From Bacillota bacterium (GTDB lineage Bacteria; Bacillota; Sulfobacillia; JAJZYS01; JAJYTV01), in NCBI GenBank assembly GCA_021786135.1, contig JAJYNV010000331.1, positions 1 through 16,958 on the forward strand: a stretch of 16,958 nucleotides of DNA, read 5' to 3'. Each line of letters opens with the position of its first letter. The stretch's first letter is position 1. The translations under genes were made by a program, and so were the position numbers. The notes beneath the pieces were generated by a model, which saw nothing but the letters and a program-made list of their open reading frames with translations, had not been told where the DNA came from and searched no databases. Of the stretch, positions 7,518 to 15,645 are shown one piece after another.

Positions 7518-8039
7518 CTACGCCCCCTGCCATTCGCTCCGCAGAAGCGAGTAGCAGAGCTCGTCGCTGTAGCGGCCGTCGATCATGTAATGATCGCGCA
7601 GGCGGCCGTCCAAGCGGAAGCCCGCATGTTCGAGCAGGGCGATGGACGCCAGGTTTTCGGCCCATGTCGTGGCGTAGAGCTTGTGCAGGCGCTTGCCTGG
7701 CCAGGTGAACAGAATACCCACAAAGAGGGCTAGTGCCTCACGTCCGATTCCCTGTCCCCGGGCGTCCTCGGACAGGTAGTAGCCGATCTCCATGCTGCGG
7801 TTGCGCGGATTCTCGTCATAGGCGACCATGCGTCCCACGACCCTCGCGTCCGCAAGCACGCTGAACGCGATCTCTCCGCCGCCCGAAAGCGCTTCAACGT
7901 ACCTAGCGCGGAACACGGGATAGGGATGCACGAGCTGCACGGGGCCGCAGCTGTAGCGGTCCCAGTGCGGCTCCTCATCCTGCCAGCGGTAGTAGAGCGG
8001 CAGGTCTGCCTCCTGCGCCGGTCTCAAACTGACATCCAC
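7518..8039 (-). CDS. GNAT-family N-acetyltransferase (RimJ/RimL-like)
   Basis: This is a single GNAT domain of 173 residues that should transfer an acetyl group from acetyl-CoA to an amine. The acetyl-CoA-binding motif A reads RGQGIGREA (94-102) on the usual strand-loop-helix, preceded by EIGYYLSEDA (84-93) and followed by motif B ENLASIALLEHAGF (128-141). This arrangement is typical of acetyltransferases related to ribosomal-protein and antibiotic-modifying enzymes; the substrate cannot be read from the sequence. GTG 8037-8039 is 8 nt after GGGGAGG and gives MDVSLRPAQEADL, a normal GNAT beginning. The GTG three codons upstream overlaps that ribosome site. It lies in the same direction as asnB but 188 bp away, so co-transcription is uncertain. 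Confidence 0.88.
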   Translation of the reverse strand: MDVSLRPAQEADLPLYYRWQDEEPHWDRYSCGPVQLVHPYPVFRARYVEALSGGGEIAFSVLADARVVGRMVAYDENPRNRSMEIGYYLSEDARGQGIGREALALFVGILFTWPGKRLHKLYATTWAENLASIALLEHAGFRLDGRLRDHYMIDGRYSDELCYSLLRSEWQGA

Positions 8040-8067
8040 CTGAGGCACCTCCCCAGCGTCAGCCGAC

Positions 8068-8091
8068 CCTCACCTCCATGATAGCGTGAGG
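8068..8091 (-). promoter_or_regulatory. Possible promoter/operator before the acetyltransferase gene
   Basis: CCTCAC (8068-8073) and GTGAGG (8086-8091) form a 6-bp inverted repeat with a 12-bp centre. That centre holds TATCAT on the minus strand (8083-8078), five of six matches to a -10 box, about 40 bp before the acetyltransferase start. No convincing -35 is present. The rest of the 90-bp gap shows nothing clear, including no terminator for the ABC permease. Confidence 0.3.
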
Positions 8092-8129
8092 ACGCCGCGA
8101 GGCCTCCCGGATCGCGCCGGTGCTCCCTG

Positions 8130-9200
8130 CTACTCCCAGCGCCAGGTGCGGGTCGAGACGATGGCGAGGAGCACGAACCACCCGAGCAAGGCCAGGATGT
8201 CGCTCTGCACGTTCGGCGCCCAAGCGGCGTACTGCCCGGACATGAGCCCCCGCACGCCGTCCACGAGGTAGGTGAGAGGCAGGACGTGGACGATGGAGCG
8301 CAGGAACGGCGGCAGGCTCGTGACCGGGAAGAAGACGCCGCTCAGGAACATCATCGGGAAGCTCACGACGTTGATGATCGGCATGCTCGCCTCCTCGGTC
8401 TTGGCAAAACCGGCGATCACGAAGCCGATCGCGAGGAAGGCAGCCATGCCGACGACCACCGTGATCAGGAGCGGCAAGAGCGGCAGCACCACCGTCGCGT
8501 GGAGGAAGGCCACCGCGATCGCGACGATCAAGGCGGCGCTGAGGATGCCGAAGACGAGTTGGTAGAGGACGACTCCGCCGAGGAACTGCACAGGGCGCAG
8601 GGGCGTTGCGAGGAAGCGTCTGAGGACGCCCTTCTCCTTCCAGCGCGTCAGGCTGCCGGCGACGCCGAAGAGGCTGTTCTGCATCGCCATGAGGGCCAGG
8701 ACGCCTGGCAGCAGGAAGTCAAGGTAGGTCGAGGAGCGGCTGCCGGAAGCAGCCTCGGACTTGACGACGAGGTAGGGGTGCTGGCCGGTCATCGCGAGGT
8801 TGATCTCGGCGGCGGCCGAGGTGACGGCGGACACGGCCTGCTGGGCCGTCTGCAGGTTGGCGCTGTTGTAGACGAGCGTGGCGTGCCAGGGCGGTGGGCT
8901 CGACGCGGGCGGCAGTAGCAAGGCCGCGTCGGCCTGGCCGATGCGCACCAGGTGAAGCGCGCTCTTGCGGTCCGCCCGCTGGACCTTGAAGTAGGGGATC
9001 TTCTCGTAGGCCTGTACGATCCTGGCCTCGGGCCCGCTGCGCGGCCCCGTGACGAGGAGGTTGAGCTTGAAATTCGAGTTGCCAAGGAAACCGAACACGA
9101 CCATCAGCATCACGGGAAAGAAGAAGGTCCAGAAAAGCGCCTGGCGGTTGCGCACCAGCGTACGAAGAAGCGCCCCCGTCACCTTGAAAAGTTGTCTCAT
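8130..9200 (-). CDS. ABC-2 type transporter permease
   Basis: This is the membrane subunit of an ABC exporter, 356 residues from ATG 9200. It has the ABC-2 layout: one N-terminal membrane segment (about 21-40), an extracellular region of some 115 residues (about 42-157) and five C-terminal segments (about 158-184, 204-233, 237-265, 272-297 and 332-350). It ends in TWRWE, a common ending for this family. An upstream in-frame start would add 34 residues inside the ATPase gene and lacks family homology. ATG 9198-9200 shares one base with the TGA stop of the ATPase (TGATG), showing a coupled pair, with a modest GGAAGGAG site 12 nt upstream. The exported substrate is unknown; relatives export drugs, lipids or peptides. 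Confidence 0.9.
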   Translation of the reverse strand: MRQLFKVTGALLRTLVRNRQALFWTFFFPVMLMVVFGFLGNSNFKLNLLVTGPRSGPEARIVQAYEKIPYFKVQRADRKSALHLVRIGQADAALLLPPASSPPPWHATLVYNSANLQTAQQAVSAVTSAAAEINLAMTGQHPYLVVKSEAASGSRSSTYLDFLLPGVLALMAMQNSLFGVAGSLTRWKEKGVLRRFLATPLRPVQFLGGVVLYQLVFGILSAALIVAIAVAFLHATVVLPLLPLLITVVVGMAAFLAIGFVIAGFAKTEEASMPIINVVSFPMMFLSGVFFPVTSLPPFLRSIVHVLPLTYLVDGVRGLMSGQYAAWAPNVQSDILALLGWFVLLAIVSTRTWRWE

Positions 9201-10117
9201 CAGTCGCGCAGGCTCCTTCCCGTCAGTTGGAGGAAGACATCCTCGAGGGTGGCGGTACGCGTCGCAAGACCGGTGAGGGGTACACCCTCCTGCTTGGCCC
9301 ACTCTGCCAAGGCGCCCAGGGTCTCGTCGAGACGCTGCGTCATGAGGACCGTCTTCGGCCCCTCATGCGTGACGCGTTCGAGCCCCGGCAGGCGGAGATC
9401 TCCCGTGATCGGCACCTCGGCCGCCACCTCGATGAAGGCACCCGGCTGGCGGCGTTCGATGAGCTCCTGCGGCTGGCCCTCGTCCAGAACACGTCCGTGG
9501 TCCATCACGGCCAGCTGGTCGCAGAGGGCCTCGGCCTCGTCCATGTAGTGCGTCGTCAGGACGACCGTTCTGCCCTCCGCGCGCAACTGGCGCACCGAGT
9601 CCCAGACATTGCGCCTGGCTTGGGGATCAAGACCTGCTGTCGGCTCGTCCAGGAACACCACCTCAGGGTCGTTCACGAGCGCCACCGCGACGGCGAGCCG
9701 CTGGCGCTGGCCGCCCGAGAGGTTCTGGACATAGGCCTTGCGCTTCTCTCCCAGCTCGAACCGTTCGATCAAGGTCTCGGCGGAGAGCGTGTGACGGTAG
9801 AAGCTCGCGAAGAGGTCGATCGTCTCGTCCACGCGCAGCAGTTCGAAAAAGGCGGACGTCTGCAGCTGCACGCCGAAGCGCTCCCGGGCGACGGCGGGGC
9901 TGCGCACGAGGTCGTGGTCGCCGTAGGTGATACTGCCGCTGTCCGGACGCCTCAGACCCTCGATCATCTCGAGGGTCGTCGTCTTCCCGGCTCCGTTCGG
10001 CCCCAGGAGGCCGAAGATGCATCCAGGTTCGATACCCAGATCGACGCCGTCCACCGCGCGGACGTCGCCGTAGGTCTTGCGGACTTCATGGAGTCGCAGG
10101 AACGCGCTCCTGGACAG
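9200..10117 (-). CDS. ABC transporter ATP-binding protein (probable CTG start)
   Basis: This is the ATPase of the two-gene exporter with the permease downstream. Numbering from CTG 10117 (about 305 residues): Tyr16 in RKTYG is the A-loop aromatic, Walker A GPNGAGKTT is 39-47, the signature LSGGQ is 133-137, Walker B VVFLDEP is 153-159 with the D-loop after it, and the H-loop His is 190 in TTHYMDEA. The C-terminal 80 residues resemble the extra domain of DrrA-like ATPases. The first in-frame GTG (10052-10054) would delete the first strand and the A-loop Tyr, yet clear ABC homology (LHEVRKTYGDVRAVDG) continues upstream of it. No ATG, GTG or TTG lies in frame in that upstream coding stretch. GGGGAGGGG (10131-10123) has its GGAGG core exactly 7 nt from a CTG, so I place the start there. 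Confidence 0.88.
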   Translation of the reverse strand: MSRSAFLRLHEVRKTYGDVRAVDGVDLGIEPGCIFGLLGPNGAGKTTTLEMIEGLRRPDSGSITYGDHDLVRSPAVARERFGVQLQTSAFFELLRVDETIDLFASFYRHTLSAETLIERFELGEKRKAYVQNLSGGQRQRLAVAVALVNDPEVVFLDEPTAGLDPQARRNVWDSVRQLRAEGRTVVLTTHYMDEAEALCDQLAVMDHGRVLDEGQPQELIERRQPGAFIEVAAEVPITGDLRLPGLERVTHEGPKTVLMTQRLDETLGALAEWAKQEGVPLTGLATRTATLEDVFLQLTGRSLRD

Positions 10118-10122
10118 ATGTA

Positions 10123-10131
10123 CCCCTCCCC
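10123..10131 (-). promoter_or_regulatory. Shine-Dalgarno site that sets the CTG start of the ABC ATPase
   Basis: The minus strand reads GGGGAGGGG followed by TACAT and then CTG (10117-10115). The GGAGG core is 7 nt from the CTG, the best spacing for this organism's other genes. Nothing else in frame at 5-10 nt can serve as a start. Confidence 0.6.
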
Positions 10132-10154
10132 AACCCTGCGATTGCCTGCCATCT

Positions 10155-10160
10155 ACTATA
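10155..10160 (-). promoter_or_regulatory. Candidate -10 box of the ABC exporter operon
   Basis: TATAGT on the minus strand (five of six matches) lies 37 bp upstream of the proposed CTG start. The -35 region at 16-18 bp spacing is poor (GCCGTT or similar). On the other strand the overlapping TACTAT could serve the exonuclease gene, but it is about 135 bp from that start. The 178-bp divergent gap holds no gene. Confidence 0.35.
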
Positions 10161-10295
10161 CCTGGACAGAGGAAGGCAACGGCATTGTACGCGGGTACCA
10201 GTTCGTCACGCGCCGCCCGCAGCGTTCCTTGCAGGAAACCCGAGGGCGGTGCGGAAGCCGGAGCAGATCAGGATCCACCGAAGGGAGGCCAGCTC

Positions 10296-11051
10296 TTGCG
10301 GCCCGCCCTAATTTTCGACGTCGAAACCGTGGTCGATGCCGACATGGCTCGGAAGGTGCTTGCACAGCCGCAGCTCTCCGAAGCCGACGCCCTGGCGCTC
10401 GTCGCTCCGCCACGCGGCGCGGACGAGGCGTACGGCTTCCCCAAGCCCCTCTACCACCGGGTCGTCGAGATCTCCGTCTGCGCCATCGCTAGGGACGGCC
10501 GGATCGAGGTTCTGCGTCCCCTCGGCACAGGCGACGAGCGGACCCTGCTGCAGGCCTTCTGGGCCGGTTTCGCGCATCGCGCGCCAGGCGTGCGCCTCGT
10601 GACCTACAACGGCCGGCGCTTCGACGTGCCCGTGCTGACGCAGCGCGCACTCACGCACGGCCTTTCACCTGCGCCAATCTGGCGCGACGATTACCGGCAG
10701 CGCTTCCGCGACAGCCACCTGGATCTGATGGATGTGCTTTCGGATTATGGCAGCTCCACGCCCCTGAGCCAGCACGAGACGGCCACCATGCTGGGCATCC
10801 CGGGCAAACTGGGCGTCGGCGGCGGCGATGTCCACTCTCTGTGGGCGGCTGGTCAACTGCAGGACATCGCCGCCTACTGCACCTGCGACGTCGCCACGCT
10901 CACGCTCGCCTTCGCCCGCCTGGGTCCAGTCGCAGGCTGGTGCTCGCCTGGGGAGGGGAAGGAGATCGAAGAGGGAATCCGGACCGCCCTCCGGGAGCTC
11001 GCGCCGAACAACCCACTCTACGCATCGTTCCTGTCAGCCTTGGACGGCTGA
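10296..11051 (+). CDS. Predicted 3'-5' exonuclease, PolB-exonuclease-like (DEDDy type)
   Basis: This stand-alone RNase H-fold exonuclease domain of 251 residues resembles the family described as a predicted 3'-5' exonuclease related to the PolB exonuclease domain (Pfam DNA_pol_B_exo2). Numbering from TTG 10296: Exo I is FDVET (7-11; D8, E10), Exo II is YNGRRFD (104-110; D110), and Exo III is YCTCD (194-198; Y194, D198), giving the DEDDy set of metal ligands. The family stretch LGIPGKLGVGGGDV is at 166-179. There is no polymerase domain. TTG has AGGGAGG 7 nt upstream and gives MRPALIFDVET. The longer in-frame reading upstream runs into the ABC-operon promoter region and has no homology. A role in DNA repair or RNA trimming is likely but not shown. 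The next gene, pucR-like, starts 32 bp later. Confidence 0.88.
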   Translation: MRPALIFDVETVVDADMARKVLAQPQLSEADALALVAPPRGADEAYGFPKPLYHRVVEISVCAIARDGRIEVLRPLGTGDERTLLQAFWAGFAHRAPGVRLVTYNGRRFDVPVLTQRALTHGLSPAPIWRDDYRQRFRDSHLDLMDVLSDYGSSTPLSQHETATMLGIPGKLGVGGGDVHSLWAAGQLQDIAAYCTCDVATLTLAFARLGPVAGWCSPGEGKEIEEGIRTALRELAPNNPLYASFLSALDG

Positions 11052-11083
11052 AGGGGAACCTCGCGCGACGACCCAAGGCTGCG

Positions 11084-12715
11084 ATGCCGAGGCAGGTGAT
11101 AGGGTTGTCCGAGATGCGCCCGTCCGATCTGCCAACCTTGCGGGAGTTGCTGCGCCTGCCTGCCTTGCAGGGCGCGGAGGTCCTGGCAGGACGCCAGGGC
11201 CTCGACGAGCCCGTCCGCTGGGTGCACGTCGGGGAGATTCCCGATATCGCCCGCTACCTGCGCGGACAGGAGCTCGTCCTTTCGACAGGTGTCGGCCTGC
11301 ACCAGCCGCAGGAGAGGCGCCGCTACCTCGAGCGACTCGCCGAATGCGGGGTGGCTGGCGTCTGCATCGAACTCGGCCGCTACCTGAGGCGCATTCCCGA
11401 TGACATGCTGAAACTCGCGGACCGCCTCGAGCTGCCCTTGATCGCCTTTGCCCAGCCGGTGCGCTTCGTGGACATCACCCGCGACGTGCACGCCGTCATC
11501 CTGCAAGGAGAGAAGCAGATCCTGCGGTCCCTGCAGCAGCTGGCAGAGGACCTGCGCCATCTCCTGGGGAGCCCGCAAGCCGAAGCGGACATTCTGGCAC
11601 TCCTCTCCCGCTGGCTAGGGGACGCTGCCCTGTTCCTGCCCATCGGGGCCGAACCCATCCGCAGCGGGCCGCCTGAGCGCCTTGGGGTGCTCGAGGCACG
11701 GGCAGCCGAGCTTCTGCGCTCGCCTCAAGCCGTCAGCGCGATGCCGGCGGAGACGGCTCTCTTCGACGGCATCGCGATCGCATCGCGGCTCGTGCTGCAG
11801 CAGGACGGCAGGTCCGGGCTGCTGGCCGCCTCCTGCCGGCCGGGAGAAGACATCGCCGCCGCCATGGCGCTCGAACTTGCCGCCGCGGCGCTCGCCCAGG
11901 TCCCGCGCACACGCGGTCAGGGGCCGCTGCCTCCTCCCGACGACGACATCCTCCTCGCGCGGCTCCTGAAAGGCGAATGGGCCACGCTGCCCGAGACGAG
12001 CCTGGAGCGGATCGGGTCGTCCGGCCGCCCACCGGCGCGGGCTATGCTCTTCCTGCTGCGCCTGGAGGGCATACCCACGTTGCGCCTCCGCCCAGCGCTC
12101 GGCGGCGCTGTCCAGCAGCGCGGCATGCACGGCCTGGCCGGTCGGCGCGGCGAAGACCTCGCCCTGCTCGTCCTGGACCCTCCCACCCGCGCCGATCTGC
12201 GGCAGCTCTCGGCAGACATCGGCCGGCTAGGCGACACGTCCCGAGTGTTCCTCGGAGCTTCGGGCCTCGTGCCCTGGACGGACTTGCCGCAGGCGCTTGC
12301 GGAGGCGCACCTCGCCCTCACCGCCGCCATCTGGTCCGGGGGAACCACGAGCCCCTTCTACGAGGAGCTCGGCGCCCTGCGCATGCTGGGGAGTCTGCGC
12401 GCGGACTTCGACCTCAGGACCTGCGTCGAGGAGGAGATGGGCCCACTCCTGGCCCACGACCGCCGGCACGGCACGGAGCTTGTGCGCACGCTCGATATCC
12501 TCCTGCGCATGGACCACAAGGATGCCGCCGCCCACGAGCTTGGCATCCGGCGACAGACCCTCTACCACCGCATCGACCGCATCGCCTCCCTGCTCGGCGA
12601 AGACTTCCTGCGGCCGGATCGCCGCTTTCGCCTCAACCTGGCGATGGTGGCCTCGAGACTGCAGGACACGCAAAGCACCGGACGTTTTGTCACAGAATCA
12701 GGTGAACATATGTGA
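11084..12715 (+). CDS. PucR-family transcriptional regulator
   Basis: This regulator of 543 residues has the full PucR/CdaR layout. The N-terminal PucR sensor domain (about 18-140) begins LRELLRLPALQGAEVLAG and contains PVRWVHVGEIPD and GQELVLSTGVGL. The middle part (about 290-420) fits the GGDEF-like domain of this family. The C-terminal helix-turn-helix (about 465-525) includes AAHELGIRRQTLYHRIDRI. ATG 11084 has only a weak AAGG site 5 nt upstream. ATG 11114, ten codons later, gives a more family-like beginning and is possible. Family members control catabolism of purines, amino acids or GABA-like compounds, usually of adjacent genes. Here the neighbours in the same direction are an omega-aminotransferase and a semialdehyde dehydrogenase, its probable targets. 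The ligand is unknown. Confidence 0.92.
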   Translation: MPRQVIGLSEMRPSDLPTLRELLRLPALQGAEVLAGRQGLDEPVRWVHVGEIPDIARYLRGQELVLSTGVGLHQPQERRRYLERLAECGVAGVCIELGRYLRRIPDDMLKLADRLELPLIAFAQPVRFVDITRDVHAVILQGEKQILRSLQQLAEDLRHLLGSPQAEADILALLSRWLGDAALFLPIGAEPIRSGPPERLGVLEARAAELLRSPQAVSAMPAETALFDGIAIASRLVLQQDGRSGLLAASCRPGEDIAAAMALELAAAALAQVPRTRGQGPLPPPDDDILLARLLKGEWATLPETSLERIGSSGRPPARAMLFLLRLEGIPTLRLRPALGGAVQQRGMHGLAGRRGEDLALLVLDPPTRADLRQLSADIGRLGDTSRVFLGASGLVPWTDLPQALAEAHLALTAAIWSGGTTSPFYEELGALRMLGSLRADFDLRTCVEEEMGPLLAHDRRHGTELVRTLDILLRMDHKDAAAHELGIRRQTLYHRIDRIASLLGEDFLRPDRRFRLNLAMVASRLQDTQSTGRFVTESGEHM

Positions 12716-12717
12716 CA
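12687..12717 (+). promoter_or_regulatory. Candidate promoter/operator of the aminotransferase-dehydrogenase pair
   Basis: TGTCACA (12688-12694) and TGTGACA (12711-12717) form a perfect 7-bp inverted repeat with a 16-bp centre, lying over the pucR stop codon. The arms coincide with a TTGTCA -35 (12687-12692, five of six matches) and the weak -10-like TATGTG (12709-12714) at 16-bp spacing. A regulator bound to both arms would cover the promoter. The repeat is seen directly; binding by the PucR-type protein is inferred. Confidence 0.45.
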
Positions 12718-12764
12718 CTTCGTCCCTCAACCCGCAGGGCGCAGTCCCCTAGTCTCTAGGCCAG

Positions 12765-12770
12765 AGGAGG
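12765..12770 (+). promoter_or_regulatory. Shine-Dalgarno site before the ACG-started aminotransferase gene
   Basis: A consensus AGGAGG (preceded by AG) stands 8 nt before ACG 12779-12781, in the aminotransferase frame. It is 74 nt from the first in-frame GTG (12845) and so cannot serve it. Confidence 0.6.
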
Positions 12771-12778
12771 CAACGCAT

Positions 12779-14065
12779 ACGAACACCAGGGAGAAGTATG
12801 AGCGCTACGTCAACACGAGCTTTACCGGCGGACTCGAGCCGATTGTGATCACGCGGGCCGAAGGAGCCCGCGTCACCGCGGACGACGGGCGCAGCTACAT
12901 CGACTGCTTCGCCGGCATCTCGGTCGTCAACGCGGGCCACGTCCACCCCAGGGTGCGCGATGCCGCGAAGTCGCAGATCGATCGGCTCATCCACGCCAGT
13001 TCCTACACCTACTACCTCGAGCCGGTCGCAGACCTCGCCGAGCGCCTCGCCGCCGTCACTCCGGGGCGGCTCGAGCAGACCTTCTTCGCCAATTCCGGCG
13101 CCGAGGCCATCGAGGCTGCCATGCGCATGGCCAAGGCCTTCACCGGCCGCCACGAATTCATCGCGCTCGAGCGCAGCTTCCATGGCCGCTCGGTGGGCAC
13201 GCTCAGCCTCACCGGCAACATGTCCCGCAAGACCCGCGGCGGGCCGTACCTGCCCGGCGTGGCCTTCGCCCCCACGCCCTATCCCTACCGGTCGCGGTTC
13301 TCGGGCGACCCGGAGGAGATCGGCAGGCAGACGGCGGCGGCCGTCGAGGACGTGATCCGCTTCCACACGAGCGGCGACGTCGCCGCCTTCATCGCCGAAC
13401 CGGTCATGGGGGAAGGCGGCATCATCGTGCCGCCGAAGACGTACCTGCCTGCCGTCAAGGAGATCCTGGACCGCTACGGCGTGCTCCTGATCGCGGACGA
13501 GGTGCAGTGCGGTTTCGGCCGCACCGGACGTCTCTTCGCCATCGAACACTTCGGCGTCGAGCCCGACATCCTCGTCTCCGCCAAGGGCATCGCGGACGGC
13601 TTCCCGCTCTCCGCCACCATCGCGCGGCGCGAGGTGGCCCAGAGCTTCCGCCCCGGCGAGCACCTCTCGACATTCGGCGGCAACCCCGTCTCCTGCGCCG
13701 CCGCGCTCGCGAACCTCGACGTGATGCAGGACGACGATCTCCCCGGGCGTGCCGCGCGCCTGGGATCCCGGGCTCTCGAGCGCCTGCGCCTGGGCTCGCA
13801 GGACATGACGTGCGTCGGCGAGGTGCGGGGTCTCGGCCTCATGATCGGCGTCGAACTCGTCAAGGACCGCACCTCGAAGCAGCCGGACGCGGCGCTCGCC
13901 AAGGCGGTACGCGCCTACTGCCGCGAGCACGGCGTCCTGATCGGCGTCGGCGGCGTCGACGGCAACGTCGTGCGCCTTCAGCCCCCTCTCGTGATCGCCG
14001 AGGGCGACCTCGAAGAGGCGCTCTCCGTGGTGCTGAAGGCGCTGGAGCACAGCCTGGTCGCTTGA
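12779..14065 (+). CDS. Class III (omega-amino acid) aminotransferase, probable ACG start
   Basis: This is a PLP-dependent aminotransferase of fold type I, of the GABA/beta-alanine/acetylornithine type. Conserved parts (numbering from ACG 12779, about 428 residues): DCFAGISVVNAGHVHP (42-57), NSGAEAIEAA (105-114), the PLP-binding Asp in LIADEVQCGFGRTG (about 237-250) and the Schiff-base Lys269 in SAKGIADGFPL, then STFGGNPVSCAAAL (about 297-310). The first canonical in-frame start is GTG 12845, but it would remove EKYERYVNTSFTGGLEPI, a typical N-terminus of this family. The frame is open back to the pucR stop with no ATG, GTG or TTG. AGGAGG stands 8 nt before ACG 12779, which I take as the start. 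A base error that destroyed an ATG is the alternative. The partner dehydrogenase 24 bp downstream suggests beta-alanine, 3-aminoisobutyrate or a related amino donor. Confidence 0.9.
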   Translation, partial: TNTREKYERYVNTSFTGGLEPIVITRAEGARVTADDGRSYIDCFAGISVVNAGHVHPRVRDAAKSQIDRLIHASSYTYYLEPVADLAERLAAVTPGRLEQTFFANSGAEAIEAAMRMAKAFTGRHEFIALERSFHGRSVGTLSLTGNMSRKTRGGPYLPGVAFAPTPYPYRSRFSGDPEEIGRQTAAAVEDVIRFHTSGDVAAFIAEPVMGEGGIIVPPKTYLPAVKEILDRYGVLLIADEVQCGFGRTGRLFAIEHFGVEPDILVSAKGIADGFPLSATIARREVAQSFRPGEHLSTFGGNPVSCAAALANLDVMQDDDLPGRAARLGSRALERLRLGSQDMTCVGEVRGLGLMIGVELVKDRTSKQPDAALAKAVRAYCREHGVLIGVGGVDGNVVRLQPPLVIAEGDLEEALSVVLKALEHSLVA

Positions 14066-14089
14066 AGGGCACGCAAGGGAGGCGGTTCG

Positions 14090-15580
<1,491 letters not shown>

Positions 15581-15585
15581 CGTCT

Positions 15586-15628
15586 AGAGGGGCGCCCTGT
15601 CTCCCTGAGGAGGCGAGGGCGCCCCTCT
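15586..15628. terminator. Strong hairpin between convergent mmsA and the PhzF gene
   Basis: AGAGGGGCGCCCT (15586-15598) and AGGGCGCCCCTCT (15616-15628) form a perfect 13-bp GC-rich stem. The 17-nt loop itself holds a 4-bp stem (CTCC-CTGA-GGAG). It lies 5 bp after the mmsA stop and 17 bp before the PhzF-gene stop, the right place for a bidirectional terminator. Neither strand has a proper U-tract after the stem (TGCTGCC on plus, AGACGTC on minus), so it may work with Rho or as a 3'-end stabiliser. Confidence 0.7.
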
Positions 15629-15645
15629 TGCTGCCCAAAGGCGGC

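Noticed and set aside
7405..7665. An 86-codon minus-strand frame across the asnB-acetyltransferase gap
   Set aside because: It overlaps the 3' end of the acetyltransferase gene in another frame and has no ribosome site or recognisable sequence.
10077..10295. A 73-codon upstream extension of the exonuclease gene
   Set aside because: It overlaps the start of the divergent ABC operon and its promoter region. AGGGAGG 7 nt before TTG 10296 gives the expected beginning.
10841..11083. An 81-codon upstream extension of the PucR-type gene
   Set aside because: It lies out of frame over the 3' part of the exonuclease gene. PucR homology begins only after ATG 11084.
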